A DNA stretch of 64,000 bases from Hanleya hanleyi (lineage: Eukaryota; Mollusca; Polyplacophora; Lepidopleurida; Hanleyidae). The position numbers and the translations under genes were made by a program. The DNA is taken from NCBI GenBank assembly GCA_036873755.1, contig JAVTVY010020406.1, positions 1-64,000 of the forward strand, written 5' to 3'. The notes beneath the pieces are model-generated. The model was not told where the DNA came from and searched no databases. It saw only the letters and a list, made by a program, of their open reading frames with translations. Shown one piece after another: positions 12,045-23,700 of the stretch (its first letter is position 1; the number at the start of each line of letters is the position of its first letter).

Positions 12045-12165
12045 CGCCCCCTGTACAGACCTTTTGGTCTTTGATATATGTTGGCATATGTGGGAAGTTG
12101 ATGCTGGGTCGACATCGGGCCTTACAGACTAGTCTTTTGTGTTAAATGTCATCATTTTCATCTGA
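12045..12165 (-). repeat. Penelope-like 3' tail fragment, inverted copy
   Basis: This is the reverse complement of the tail after the RT fragment at 2290-2405, including CTTTTGGTCTTTGATATATG and the GTCGACATCGGGCC block. Only the last few RT codons plus tail survive. Confidence 0.75.
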
Positions 12166-12254
12166 TAATGATACGGCTCACCAATCCCCAGTGTACGAGT
12201 TGTCACAGCGAAACAGCTCACCAATTACCAATATATGAGTTGTCAGAGCATTTC

Positions 12255-12457
12255 CATCATAGCTCTCTAGATTTGTATCTAATACCGCTTATGCCGGTGC
12301 TAGGGGCCGTGTGGTCATATCATCCAAGTTGCCACATGAACAGGTACAATAAAAGCGTACCTGAGATACAACACGTATCACGAATCGTTAGATTCTTGGT
12401 ATGTGCTTTAGAATAGGTTAACCGGTAGACTATACGGAGTCATGTGGCTCTGCCAGT
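12255..12457. repeat. ~200-bp dispersed repeat, copy 1
   Basis: A near-identical stretch recurs in direct orientation at 36428-36628. Shared blocks include TCATCCAAGTTGCCACATGA, AAAAGCGTACCTGAGATACA and GTCATGTGGCTCTGCC. It has no obvious terminal inverted repeats or poly-A tail. The short frame inside (LDLYLIPLMPVLGAVW) is present in both copies but shows no known domain. Confidence 0.75.
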
Positions 12458-12511
12458 ATGTCGGCACCTCTTCCCACTACCCTTATATGTGTTGTAATTC
12501 AACAGTAACTT

Positions 12512-12655
12512 AATTCTTTTTCGCATTGGCCTGGCCTTTCGGGGTCACATTGCATACTATCAAGTAGTCCATCGGCACGTGATCTTCATAGACAAGAAAA
12601 TAGTCCCTTGCCTATATAAGGCCTGTTTGCCTCTAACACACCATCTTTTTTATCA
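12512..12655 (+). repeat. DIRS left inverted terminal repeat / promoter
   Basis: It starts ATTCTTTTTCGCATTGGCCT and ends at TAACACACCATCTTTT. The stretch TAGTCCCTTGCCTATATAAG (12601-12620) contains a plausible TATA box about 80 bp before the first ATG of the gag-like gene. The complement of the ITR is found at 48388-48480 and again in the duplicated copy at 51640-51735. Confidence 0.8.
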
Positions 12656-12702
12656 AGAAGTCGTGGTAAGAGCACGTGAATTTTGTGAATATTTTGTGAA
12701 GC

Positions 12703-14010
12703 ATGCCTCGCAAGGATGTTTGTGGGGCTTTGCATAAAGAAAACGAGTCATGTGCTCGTAGTTGTACGGAGTTCGCGGAGCTTTTTTCTGACAATTCGGA
12801 AAGCGAATTCCTCCATTTTGACGGATACGATAAAAACGGTGTCCGAATTATGTCGATGCCGGAGAAAAAACAGCTTCCCACTAACAGTGAGGAAAAGGTT
12901 GCTAGTGCCCACGGCACTGAAGAAAGTGAATGTGAAATTTCACAACCCGTCAAAACTGTTAAAAACAAGAAAAAGACATTCAAAGTGAGTACTAAACGCG
13001 GCTCATCTCACAGGCAGAGCCATGATGGGACAACCCCAAACAAGAGACCACGTGGTCCGACAACTGTAAACATCGCCAATATGGCGGAAAGTGATGTGTT
13101 AGCTTTGCAAGACCGACTCGGAATTGCCCTCAAATGTTGAACAGGCTTGACGAATTTATCCAAATTCAAACGGGCAAACTGCCCGATATGAATGATAATC
13201 TGTATGACGACTCAACTGTTCGTCCACTGGACTTAAACACCGAGTTCGACGAACTGGAAAACGAACCGGAAGCCGAGTTAGAAGATTTTGTAGACCCGAA
13301 TGTCTTTCTCTCTTCTGAGGCTAAAGGCGAGGTCATTCCGGAGAAAATTGGTGAATTCATGCGTCAAGCTTGTACACGTCAAACTGACGTGAGTGATATT
13401 TTGAAAGGAAATAAAACTTGATACCTCCAAAAATCAATGCGGAGATATGGAATTCTCTAGGCTCGAAAGTCCGAGGTAGAGACCTATCCCTCAAGAAGGT
13501 TCAGTTATTGATGGGACATATTGTTACAGCTGTTATGAAAATAGCTCAGCATTTGGCTATGCCTAAAACGCAGGTAAATGTGACTCAATGTCGTCAATTA
13601 ACATCAGATGCATTGGCCATAATGGCCAATACATATTTCAATCTCTCGGTCAGCAGAAGACAGAGTGTGAAGCCATTTCTGGCGAAAAAGTATGCGTCTA
13701 TTTGTACACCTGATGCTCCTGCTACAAGTAACTTATTTGGAGATGACATGAAAGAACGTGTTTCCGAAATTGACAATATTTGTCGTGTGGGTAGACGGAC
13801 AGAGTATCAGCCAGCAGTAGGCAGGGGCTACTCAAAAAACTGGACTTCCCAGAGAGGCCGGGACAGGCTTTTCGGTACAGCCGCGGGTTCCGTCGAGGAA
13901 GGTATCCTGGGAGATACACCCAACAACAACAGTATGGCCGGTACGGGAACAGTTCCATGTACAAAGGAATAGATTCACAGACGGTGGCCACTCCCCCTGT
14001 GAAGAAGTAA
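12703..14010 (+). pseudogene. DIRS ORF1, gag-like protein (frameshifted)
   Basis: The ATG at 12703 follows the ITR by about 50 bp. Three successive frames (12703-13140, 13134-13421, 13418-~13880) plus a fourth ending at the TAA at 14008 must be joined. The N-terminal third is acidic/lysine-rich with KKRPRGPTT-like basic patches. The middle has a DEFIQIQTG helix. The C-terminal part has the DIRS gag hallmarks: IPPKINAEIW, LALMANxxFxLSxxRR-like ALAIMANTYFNLSVSRRQSV, and LFGDDMKERVSEI. It ends in an RGRYPGRYTQQQQYGRYG-like RNA-binding tail visible after the last frame change. Three single-base-type frameshifts make this copy inactive. Confidence 0.8.
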
Positions 14011-14032
14011 AAACTGTGAAATCTACATCCAG

Positions 14033-14342
14033 TTTTGTAGCAGGTAATATAAAATTTCGTTTCGTCACACGGCAAAATCTGACTACAGACACTTGGGTGT
14101 TATGGAATGTGCAAGGGCACAGAATAGAATTTTGAATTCCCCTATTCAGTCAAAGGCACAAGCGCCCATTCAGTTCAGTCTTGTTGAGGAAAAAATCATT
14201 GACGATGAGCTAGAAATGCTTTTGTCCAAAAGAGCGATTGAGATTTGTGAACCCATGCCTTGAGAGTACATCTCCAATATCTTTACTCGTGTAAAAAAAA
14301 ATTGCAAATATAGAACAATTCTTAATTTAAAGAGCTTAAAGG
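14033..14342 (+). pseudogene. DIRS reverse transcriptase, N-terminal part
   Basis: The frame reads FVAGNIKFRFVTRQNLTTDT WVL with the WxxLTxDxWVLxxVxGHRIEF signature of DIRS RT N-termini. After a one-base shift it continues PIQFSLVEEKIIDDELEMLL and, beyond an in-frame stop, EYISNIFTRVKKN and YRTILNLKSL (the fingers motif). Homology ends abruptly at about 14342, where the Kolobok-1 left end begins. It resumes 29.35 kb away at 43697. Confidence 0.85.
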
Positions 14343-14348
14343 ACTAAT

Positions 14349-14440
14349 ACATATGACTAATATATACACTGAATGAAAGATCTATCTCCCCCGTATCCAA
14401 AAATATAAGCAAATATTTTTTGCGATTTTTTCTACTCGAT
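14349..14440. repeat. Kolobok-1 left terminal inverted repeat
   Basis: Pairs with 43605-43696. It begins ACATATGACTAATATATACA and contains TCTATCTCCCCCGTATCCAA. Confidence 0.85.
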
Positions 14441-14513
14441 TAAATCGGCGTTCAATCTGCGCATCGTGGTCTCTCCAGCGTGCGGCCATTTTGGCTCCGG
14501 TCGTCTACGCGTG

Positions 14514-14521
14514 TGACGTCA
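14514..14521. promoter_or_regulatory. TGACGTCA palindrome upstream of the ballast-like gene
   Basis: A perfect CRE/ATF-type octamer 50 bp before the ATG at 14571, in a locally GC-rich stretch, with AAAATATAAAGC just before the start codon. The same octamer stands upstream of all four terminal genes of the two Kolobok-like elements. Confidence 0.55.
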
Positions 14522-14570
14522 CGCGGGCCTGGCCGCTCTCTAGCGGGGGAAGGCGAAAATATAAAGCAGC

Positions 14571-16440
14571 ATGGCGGACGAAAGCGATCACAGTGACAGT
14601 TCTACCTCAGACGAATCGTTCGTTAATGACGTCCAGGAAAACCGAAATGGACTACAAGCTTACCAGTTTGAACCAAGAAGACGAGACGATAGCACCACAT
14701 CATCGTCAGATAATAGCGAGAGCGAAGAAAGTAGTGGAGATGAGACTGAAGGGATAGGTGGTCGCATGGACACTTTGGACTGGTGCACATGTGGTCACTG
14801 TTCAACAGAACACTTGAGCCGCGACAGAGAATGCTTTTGTTGCCAGGAGAGTGCTCGAACTCGTGCAGTTGCTGCTCCAACCAATGCAGGTACGTTTAAT
14901 TTCAAAGTAGTAAGGGATTTCACCAGAAAAACTGAAGAAAATATATCGATCTTGCAAGTCTCGAATTATCGAAAGGGTCTGTGTCATATTCTTCCATAAA
15001 CTCGAGCCGTTTTTTTGAATATTTTGGCCGATTCAGATCCCAAACTTCAAGTTCCCATTCACAATTGATTGTTGAACTTGAGGGTCCAATTTTTGTTAGT
15101 GAATTCCGTTGCAATAAATCGCAAAATCTTTTTCTAGAAGCGATTCCTTCAAACATCCTTTCAAATGGAGCTAACACCACTACAAATTCGTTTGCTTTTT
15201 TTTTTGTTCATACGTTTTCTGAACTGGATTGGCTCTAGAACCGGCCCGGAACTAAAAACCTGAAGTTTAGTCTTAGATACACAAATTTACTCCAATCCTA
15301 AAGGCTTGTCTATTATACTGAAATCTATTATATCAATAACAGATCATAGTTTGAAATAAAGTAAGACAGCAGTGAAAGGGGTGGTCTTGTCAAGTTTTGT
15401 GTATCGAAGGAGAGGAGGGAGGTCATACTGGACCATTTACATGCATCAGAGTTAGAAAAAATAACCCTAAAACCTTATTCATTTTTTCCTTTATATCTTT
15501 TTACCTCTTGCCTTTCAGACACCTCCATATGCGTAACAAATAATGGGGACTTCACTCTTCTCTGCCTTACACCAGTGGTTTTGAGAAATGTACTGGTTGC
15601 GTTGAATAATGTGCGAGCAGATCATTGGAATGTCAATCCGGCGAACAACAGGTAATTAATGCAATTTCTTTAAACTATCAAAGACTCAGAGACAGATAAA
15701 TCCATAATTCTGAGTAAATTCAAGAATCCAGGAAAATATTGGATCCTGTGAATGATTTCAGTTGAAATTCTGAAAAATTTATCAGGTTGATTCCAGTACA
15801 GCTCAGGATCATCATCTCTTTTTTCCCTGGTCTATGTGGTTCGAAATGAAATCGATTCATCGCTCAACTTGGTAACCACACTCCAGTATGCATGAATGTG
15901 AAAATAATTCGATACTATCAATCTAATTATATTTCATTGTTTTGAGCAAGACTGAACTGCACAGCTATCCAGCACATACATGCCACAATGAAACTATTTT
16001 CCAGCATCGACTATGTTAAAGTATTGCCCTGTGCCTCTCCGATGTCCGATGTCATGTGTGCAATGTGGTTTCGGGGTGGTGGATGGAGGGGGATTCATTC
16101 GATCCTGGGCATACATACTTTTTGGATACTTCTTTGGCAACAAGGAGACACACTGCCATGATCTTGCATGACTATGAACACGATGTTCAAGTTCGTACCA
16201 CAATATGTATTCTATTGGATTGAATAGAGTCACTGAATAGAGATTTAACGTCACTTTCAACTATATTTCAATCCTATCACGACGGGGTCCTATTCTATTT
16301 CACACCCGGGAACCACGCGGGTGGGGTCCTATTCCTTTTCACAACCGGGACACATGCCATTCGACAAACATTCCCCAAGGATCCAGATGAGGAGTACGTT
16401 GGGTTTCATTCCGGAGAAGACAGCGACGATGAAAACTGAA
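14571..16440 (+). CDS. P2X7 ballast-domain-like YQFEP protein of Kolobok-1
   Basis: Exon 1 (14571-14889) is Ser/Asp/Glu-rich, then has LQAYQFEP followed by WCTCGHC and RECFCCQE. This is the Cys-rich signature of the P2X7 receptor cytoplasmic 'ballast' family, which in invertebrates occurs in proteins without a channel. It ends at a GCAG/GTACGT donor in phase 1. Exon 2 (15529-15651) follows a CTTTCAG acceptor in matching phase and encodes ICVTNNGDFTLLCLTPVVL, like the family's 'CI..H..F...CLNPWVL' region, ending at AG/GTAATT. The C-terminal end is recognisable at about 16355-16438 as AIRQTFPKDPDEEYVGF plus an acidic tail and stop. The intervening exon is disrupted by a repeat inserted at 15985-16352, and the YRQF segment was not found. 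The function in transposition is unknown; zinc or nucleotide binding would be inference. Confidence 0.7.
15985..16352. repeat. ~370-bp interspersed repeat, copy 1
   Basis: It starts ACAATGAAACTATTTTCCAG and ends near TTCACAACCGGGA. ACATGCC lies on both sides (before 15985 and at 16351-16357), a likely ~7-bp target duplication. It interrupts the last exon of the ballast-like gene. Copy 2 is at 16819-17197. Confidence 0.75.
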
Positions 16441-16818
16441 AATTTAACCAATTATTTTTCATATATGTACATATTTGTTGAAAAGAATCTGTGAAACTGA
16501 TTAAATTTAAGTCCATTTATTTCAAAAAATTAGTTTTGTTCATTTCTTCTGACCTGGCCTCCTGATTGGGAAAACCAAAAAAGAAACAATGCTGCAACAC
16601 CGGTCTCTGCAGGCAAAGGACTCCTGAAAGGTCCAACTCTTCAGCCCAAGAAGGCGTGAAATACTATTGCACACGTGACCTCAGACCTTGGTGAGGCACA
16701 GTGCGAAACTTTAACAATGGCAAGGCAAAATTATTTTATTCAGACTTTCGAGCGAAGCCTTTTGTTCACAGATGCCTATATAACACAGGGAAAATAACAT
16801 CTTGAGAATTGTTTGCCA
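16441..16818. other. Kolobok-1 internal spacer
   Basis: Sequence downstream of the ballast-like stop; no gene seen. Confidence 0.35.
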
Positions 16819-17197
16819 CAATGAAACTATTTTCCAGCATCGACTATGTTAAAGTATTGCCCTGTGCCTCTCCGATGTCCGATGTCATGTGTGCAATGTG
16901 GTTTCGGGGGGGGGGGTGTGGATGGAGGGGGGGGGATTCATTCGATCCTGGGCATACATACTTTTTGGATACTTCTTTGGCAACAAGGAGACACACCGCC
17001 ATGATCTTGCATGACTATGAACACGATGTTCAAGTTCGTACCACAATATCTATTCTATTGGATTGAATAGAGTCACTGAATAGAGATTTAACGTCACTTT
17101 CAACTATATTTCAATCCTGTCACGACGGGGTCCTATTCTATTTCACACCCGGGAACCACACGGGTGGGGTCCTATTCCTTTTCACAACCGGGAACCA
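16819..17197. repeat. ~370-bp interspersed repeat, copy 2
   Basis: Same orientation as, and nearly identical to, 15985-16352, with an expanded G-tract at 16907-16935. It ends in repeated 'GGGGTCCTATTC...TTCACAACCGGGAACCAC' blocks. Confidence 0.8.
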
Positions 17198-17344
17198 CAC
17201 GGATGCCTCAGTCGCCTCTTACGACAAGCTGTCTGAGGAACTGAGACCTGTTCTTACCATGACATGCGGTGTGCACAATGACATCCCAGGTCAATTCACG
17301 GAAGCCCCATGGGGTTCAAACAATAACTGGTTTCCAGTAGACCG

Positions 17345-18421
17345 ATGATGCTGATCAATTTATTCAAACATACAAGACAGACTATCCTGCTCGAGTCTCT
17401 AAGTGACAAACTCACTAGGCCACCCTGGGAATTAGAGTCGCCCCACGTGGACACAAGTATACACGACTACCTCACAAAGAAGGACAACCCAGACTTTATT
17501 AGAGCCACCACCCTTGAATATATCAACCAAAACTGGAAAAATTACTTAAAAATCTATACTGACGGATCGAAAAACTCAAGTAATAACACAGGATCAGCTT
17601 TTGTTATACCCGAGCTCAACATACAAAATGGTTTCAAACTTCCAGACAGTATGTCTGTATACACTAGTGAACTGATTGCTATAATTAAGGCTCTCGAATG
17701 GATCATCGAGCACAAACCAATCCGTGCTGTGATACTCAGCGATTCCCTTAGTGGACTCACATCCATTGAAAATTCTATATCTGACAGTAGACCTGATCTC
17801 ATACACAAAATAGAATATATCTGTACACAAATACACAACGAGGGTATAGACGCCATTTAGCTTGGGTCCCCGCGCATGTCAACATCAGAGGTAACGAAGC
17901 AGCCGACCAAACTGCCAAAGACAGTCTTGCAAAAACCGCACACGATGTGCCAATAGGATTAGGATATAAGGAACTCAACACTATCATTAGACGCAGAATA
18001 GATAGCAAGTGGCAAAAGGAATGGAACGAAGAAGAACGTGGACGATGGTTACATAAGATTCTTGATGGAGAGAAAAGACAAGCCCATGCAGGGATTCCAG
18101 TTAGACAATAAGCGTGATGACCGCATCATCACAAGATTAAGACTAGGCAAAACCGGACTTAAATCACATCTGTCCATGCTTCTGAAAAACACCTCACCAC
18201 TCTGTACCGCATGCAGCAATGTAGAAGAAACAATAGAACATGTCTTACTTGAATGCCCTAAACACTACCCACAACGCGAGACACTTAGAAACGAATTAAA
18301 AAAATTCAACACTCCCTTAACATTACCAGCGATATTAAACCCTAAGCCCCCCATTAGAAAACAGGTATTCAAGTCCTTAATAGATTTTATCAAAACTGCT
18401 GGCTATTATTCCAGTATATAA
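17345..18421 (+). pseudogene. RNase H and C-terminal part of an I-type LINE
   Basis: Frame 1 (17345-17860) carries the RNase H motifs IYTDGSK, ELIAIIKALEW and VILSDSLSGL. After a frameshift at about 17860 another frame gives LAWVPAHVNIRGNEAADQTA, the last RNase H motif with the His and Asp. A further frameshift near 18080 leads to TRLRLGKTGLKSHL and the terminal zinc-knuckle-like CTACxxxEETIEHVLLECP, ending at 18421. This matches the C-terminus of I/Nimb-type non-LTR ORF2 proteins. The element is 5'-truncated (no RT) and inserted inside Kolobok-1. Confidence 0.85.
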
Positions 18422-18461
18422 CACTACCCCCGTGCATGCGCACCACTAACTAACAATGTCA

Positions 18462-18850
18462 GCATTGGCCAAAATTTCTCTTTTGGAATAAAATATAGGC
18501 AATGTGGGCACCGGAGATACCATGTTCCGTGTGGGCCGGTTGCCACATTAGTCTCAAAAATCGGAGGCCAAGACCAATCAACATCCCTGCGACAATATTG
18601 GCCAAAAATCTCTCTTTCGCAATAAAATAGGCAATGTGGGCACCGGAGATACCATGTTCCGTGTGGGCCGGTTGCCACATTAGTCTCAAAAATCGGTGGC
18701 CAAGACCAATCAACATCCCTGCGACAATATTGGCCAAAAATCTATCTTTCGCAATAAAATAGGCAATGTGGGCACCGGAGATACCATGTTCCGTGTGGGC
18801 CGGTAACCACATTCGTCTCCAAAACCTAAAGGCCGCTACCAATTCAACAA
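18462..18850. repeat. 132-bp tandem repeat, three units
   Basis: AGGCAATGTGGGCACCGGAG recurs at 18497, 18629 and 18761, exactly 132 bp apart, with very few differences. It lies directly after the LINE stop codon and is best read as the LINE 3' untranslated region. Confidence 0.9.
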
Positions 18851-19569
18851 CCAAGGACATAAATCATTAGCACACGTCCAAGAAACAACCACGCACACAG
18901 ATAATGTCACTCACAAAATGAATACTACACAGTGTTTCATCTTATACTTTCAGAAATGGAGATGAACACGATGAAGGTCCTCATCAAACAGACAACAAAC
19001 AGAACACTGACGACGACAAAAATTATTAAACAGCACCTCACGGCACACCGAAGACCAAAGACGGGCTGGACAAGACTAAAAACAGAAGACGGATGACGAT
19101 CACAAGAATACCAACATCGCCGCACAACAAGAAACCTCCGGAACCAGAACATCACATCCTAAATCACACCGACACGCTACCCCATAGATGACACCGAACT
19201 GACGCATTAACACAGAATATGATCCTTTGACTTTCACGCAATATAGGACGTAGACCTGCCGTCCTGTGCCCCAATACACACTCCAAGCAATTGTTACAGG
19301 CACAGATTTCTGGAAGAACCCACCCTGTTCCCAAGGGCGTCGTTAGTGAAGTCGATCCGAAAAATCCTGAAAACGCCCATGGTTCTCCCGGTTTTTTCTG
19401 GACGGCTTTGTGCGTTCAAAGGGGTACCAAGACAAAGGAATCATACACGCGATTACAGTGAACTCATATTTACCAGTATAACTTAACCAAAAACCAAAAA
19501 TAGACTTACGAACTTGTACATATAGCGATTCTTATTTACTTCTATTTATATCTCCTACTAATCTTTCAT

Positions 19570-19577
19570 TGTTATTT

Positions 19578-19613
<36 letters not shown>

Positions 19614-19625
19614 TATATTTAGCGC
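19570..19625. repeat. (TTTA)n microsatellite
   Basis: At least ten ATTT units. It may be the degenerate 3' tail of the LINE that starts at 17.3 kb. Confidence 0.85.
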
Positions 19626-19839
19626 TGGAAAAGAAATTCAATAAACAAAGTAATGTACCGCGAAATTCAAATAAAACATTGAGTTGATGGGCCGCGAAAT
19701 CCGAATGGGAAGCGGCCCATAAACTACAATTTCAATCCAAAAATCGAGTCTCTAAGGCCAAATTCTACAGCACCCAACACCATCGGTGACCATCACAAAC
19801 AAAAATTGTGAAAACAAACAGCACACGCTTCAATGTGTG

Positions 19840-20695
19840 ATCGGAGATCTGAGGAAAAGCACTGTCCATCATCTTGTATCACCGATTGGTTGATATTATC
19901 CCTTATATTATATAATAATTATATTATTTCAGACACATTCCTATCAGAAGGAAGTATGTAAACTAGAAAAGGCTTGCCTCACTTGTCTTGGCAATTCATT
20001 TGCTAGACTCATACATTGTCCTTAGATTTACAGATCACAGCCTTAGATTTGGCCAACACCGACGGGCTGATTTGCATGGCCGAGTGACACACCAGTCCTG
20101 ATCTGGACCAGTGACATCAGACAGACATGGGCACAGAGATAATTTCTAAAAACAACTAGACAAAGAGTATTGCTGGAGTTACCACTAAGGAGAATAGAAT
20201 AGAATATCTTTACTTGCTGATCACAGCGCCCCGAGAGGCTAACAATCAAATTTAATACAGAAAAATAGAAAAAATAAAATAATAATCCCATCCCTAGATT
20301 ATATATGATTCCCTCCCACTAATATTTAACCCCACAAAACATTACCACAATACTAGTTAACTTAAGTACTGTCAATGCCCAGACGCTATTCCGGCCCAGG
20401 GGCGGAGGACAGTCAGACGGAGATGGCTCATTCCCATCTCCCATCGACGACCACCATCCGCCCCAGGCCGAAATCCCGGCTCGATGCGCCCTCCGCCAGG
20501 CGAGTGGGAGCAGGCCCAGTCCCGACTCCTGCCTGACCACGGCTGACCCATCGAGTCAGGGGCGACCTGCAGTGGTATACATGTATTGTGGGAGCTCTTG
20601 AATCATGGATGTATTTTGAAATCATAGATGCATAATATCAACCAATCAGCAATACAAGATGATGGACAGTGCTTTACTTCAGATCTTCGATAGTC
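19840..20695. mobile_element. inverted-repeat element (~65-bp arms) with a retroposon tail inserted
   Basis: 19845-19905 and 20628-20692 are inverted copies sharing CACTGTCCATCATCTTGTAT and ATTGGTTGATATTAT. The interior holds a GC-rich minus-strand retroposon end (20188-20560). The element lies just downstream of the transposase stop codon. Confidence 0.65.
20188..20560 (-). mobile_element. 3' end of a non-LTR retroposon/SINE with (ATTCT)n tail
   Basis: Read on the minus strand, a GC-rich body is followed by GGGGCGCTGTGATCAGCAAG, then TAAAGATATTCTATTCTATTC. The pentanucleotide tail and abrupt GC change suggest a truncated retroposon. No coding domain is recognised. Confidence 0.6.
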
Positions 20696-20736
20696 TGGTG
20701 GCAAAGTACGAGTCTTGCTCATTCGCATGCTATAAG

Positions 20737-23700
20737 TTATTGCATGTTACAATGGGGATCATCCACACATTGTGAACTAAATTTCAAGTAAGTCCAGTCA
20801 GAAGAGCATACCACAGAAGTAGCTGGTTTCCCCGACTTGTCTTTTTTCTGTTCCCTGCGAGAGTTGTTCCAATCTAATGCGGCTAGCATGAGCCTTGCGG
20901 ACATTCCTGCCAAAGAGAAAGCAAATATTATTCAAATTATAGAAAAGTGGTTTGGCAGAAATTGCATGGAGCCATCCAAATATAAAAAAAGTATTATGTG
21001 TGCAGGAAAAATCCTCCTTTATATGCATATGCAATATGTACCATAGGGTTATAAAGAGGACCAAACGGGGGGGGGGGGGAGGTGAGAGAGTGCCGGAAAT
21101 CGATCAATTATTTCTAGTTCAATGCTTGACCATAACTTGTTTACTCACCAAAATTCAAACCACTTAATACCAATATTCCATTTCAGATGAACAGAAAATT
21201 CCCATGACATCTCTCCCAGTAGTTTTGATTTTCCATTCAAGTTCCCTATTAAACCTCAGAATCGGAATAATGTTACTAACCGTCATAATGGAAGTGTTGT
21301 CTCTTTGGACAGTACTTCAGCAACATGTTATGGAAGATCTCCAGCTCGCCTGTATGACAAAACCCGGTGAGATGTGTCAAGGCCTTCAGAAGAACTGTGT
21401 TCGTTACAATCTTTTGTAGAGCTGCAAACGCAGGAGACTTTGGTTTTAACCATTTTGTAGCCTTCTTGTCAGCTGCAGAGAGAGGGGGATGATCACACTT
21501 GTGGAATTTCTTATTCCCAGACCATTTATGTTTGTTGGTGACATGGTGCAGAACAGATTGTTGTCATACAGCACACATGAAACAAATTCTTCGTGAAAAA
21601 TTTACATACAAATTTACAATCAGTGGAACATATGAATTCAGATAGTAATGGATAAATGCAGATGTGCACTGGAAGACAGGTATCCTCACAAGTCCCAGAT
21701 CACTATTGATAGTGAATTGATTTTGTGCTTTCCAAGAAATTTAGAAAAGTAGAAAGATCACTTTACACCTATGGTCCAGCACATAAACCTACCGCAAAAC
21801 CTGTCCATCCTGTCCACAGGTAGCACACGCCCACCACAAATGATTGCTTATGCTTTGGATCCAAGGGGCAAGGTCTGCACATGTCTTAGTTTTAGCCTTG
21901 GCAGTCAGTTTCTTGGCAATGCCTTTGGCAAGGTGCCATGTGTCAAACTGGTGGTTTATCTGTAAAGAAAGTAATAAAAATACAACATCTGACAAACAAT
22001 TTGCAGCAGAAAGATTTAGTTTTTGTCAGCTGGCATGCAAATAAGGATTACATGTCATGACATGTACCAAATACAGACTCAATTTCATTCCTACATGTAT
22101 TAGCATGATTGCAATCATCTTCACAAGTCAAGGTAAATCCTAATTCTCACAGGGGGTTTACCTGGACATTTTTGGTTATTCGAATGAGTTCATGAGTTGA
22201 TCAGTGCAATATTGTACATTTCAACCACACGCTTGTTTTGAATTGGCCAAGATATCCCAAGCCTGCGGCTTTTGTCGATTTCATTTTGACATCAAAGCAG
22301 TTTGGCCCGCGATGAAATTCGAACCTGTCACATCTCATACATCCAAGCGGATTGGCCTAATCAGCTAGCTTGCATTCACTGATTGGGTTGATTTAGAAGA
22401 AACCGCTCGATCTATTTATATCCATAACTCGTATGGGTAACAACCGAGTGTATTGGTCCTCACAGATCGATCGATGCACTGGCTAGTGAGAATGGATCGC
22501 AATGGACTTCATTCACTGCGACTCCTATTCTTGCAACACAACACTTTCTAACCAGAAGCCATTTTTTGAATAAAGATGACAATTCAGCCAATATGTACCT
22601 GTTCATAGTCCTTCCTCATCATACTGCTGACCATGTTGTGGCGATCCGTTGCCAATATGCCCACATTTACCCCACTGTCAGTCACCTCCTTCAGACACCT
22701 CCTCAGACCCTCAGGCTCCATGTGGTTGGAATTCTTGACCTGTTAGTATAATCGACAATAATAATTGGTCTATGGTTACTATAAGTTCACTGGACCTACC
22801 AAGACATCACTTGGACCATGAAATGAATATTCATATTTTTATTGGCCATGATTCAACTCCAGTGCTTCATTTTTGAGGAGAACGATCACTGGCCTGTAGC
22901 TACATGTACCACTCACATGAATTTGATTTGACAAGTTTGAGAAGAGTGAAATATAGTTATTGATAAATATAAAAATCTATCTATCTATATCTATCTATAG
23001 AGTCAGTCACTCTCCTTGATTTCAAAATTCCTCTCCTGGAAATTTCTGAGAGAGATATTTTTAGCCCATTTGCAATCACTTTATAAGATACAGGTAGAAC
23101 ACCTGTAGAACACAATATTCATCCAATGACCACTAACTGTTGTAATGAAGAAAGGTTTCTCAAACACAGTTTTTGACCCAAAGGTTTCTCGAAAGGGCTT
23201 TCAAGATTCTCCAGCGATATTTTTATACCTAACTGTTAAAGTATCTACTGCACCTTGCATGGTTCTTTGCAGAAATATGACTGGTTCCTCAAGCGATGAG
23301 GGCTTCTGATTTGAGATGTGTCCAGTGCTTTTACCTGCAGCACACACCTCAATCAGAAAGCCTGGGAACCATTTACAGATCTGCCATTGTCTCGCTCAAG
23401 GGATACCCAAACCGATATTTATCTTTCAAATTTGCAAATTTTCAAACATTTACCATAACATTTACCTCTGAAACCTGTACAAGTTTCATCGAAACTATCT
23501 TCCTCGTGCCCGTCTTTCCATCACCATCTGTGTGCATTAAAGTATAGGAACCATATTTGGCTGTGTGGCCAGGGCTATCACATCGGCCGTCTCCTGCAAG
23601 AACCACAGAACCTAGTGTCTTCACTTCTTCCACAGCCTTTGTTCTCTCCTTATCCCAGCCCAGGAGTCCTGTATCACTGGTAGAATGTTCTCTCGCTGCA

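Noticed and set aside
12703..13140. Stand-alone host gene encoding a 145-residue basic/acidic protein
   Set aside because: It starts just after the DIRS inverted repeat and continues by frameshift into clear DIRS gag motifs, so it is the N-terminus of ORF1.
18424..18860. Minus-strand open frames with repeated GISGAHIAYFIAKERFLANI
   Set aside because: The frames exist because the 132-bp satellite unit is a multiple of three. They are repeat shadows, not a repeat protein.
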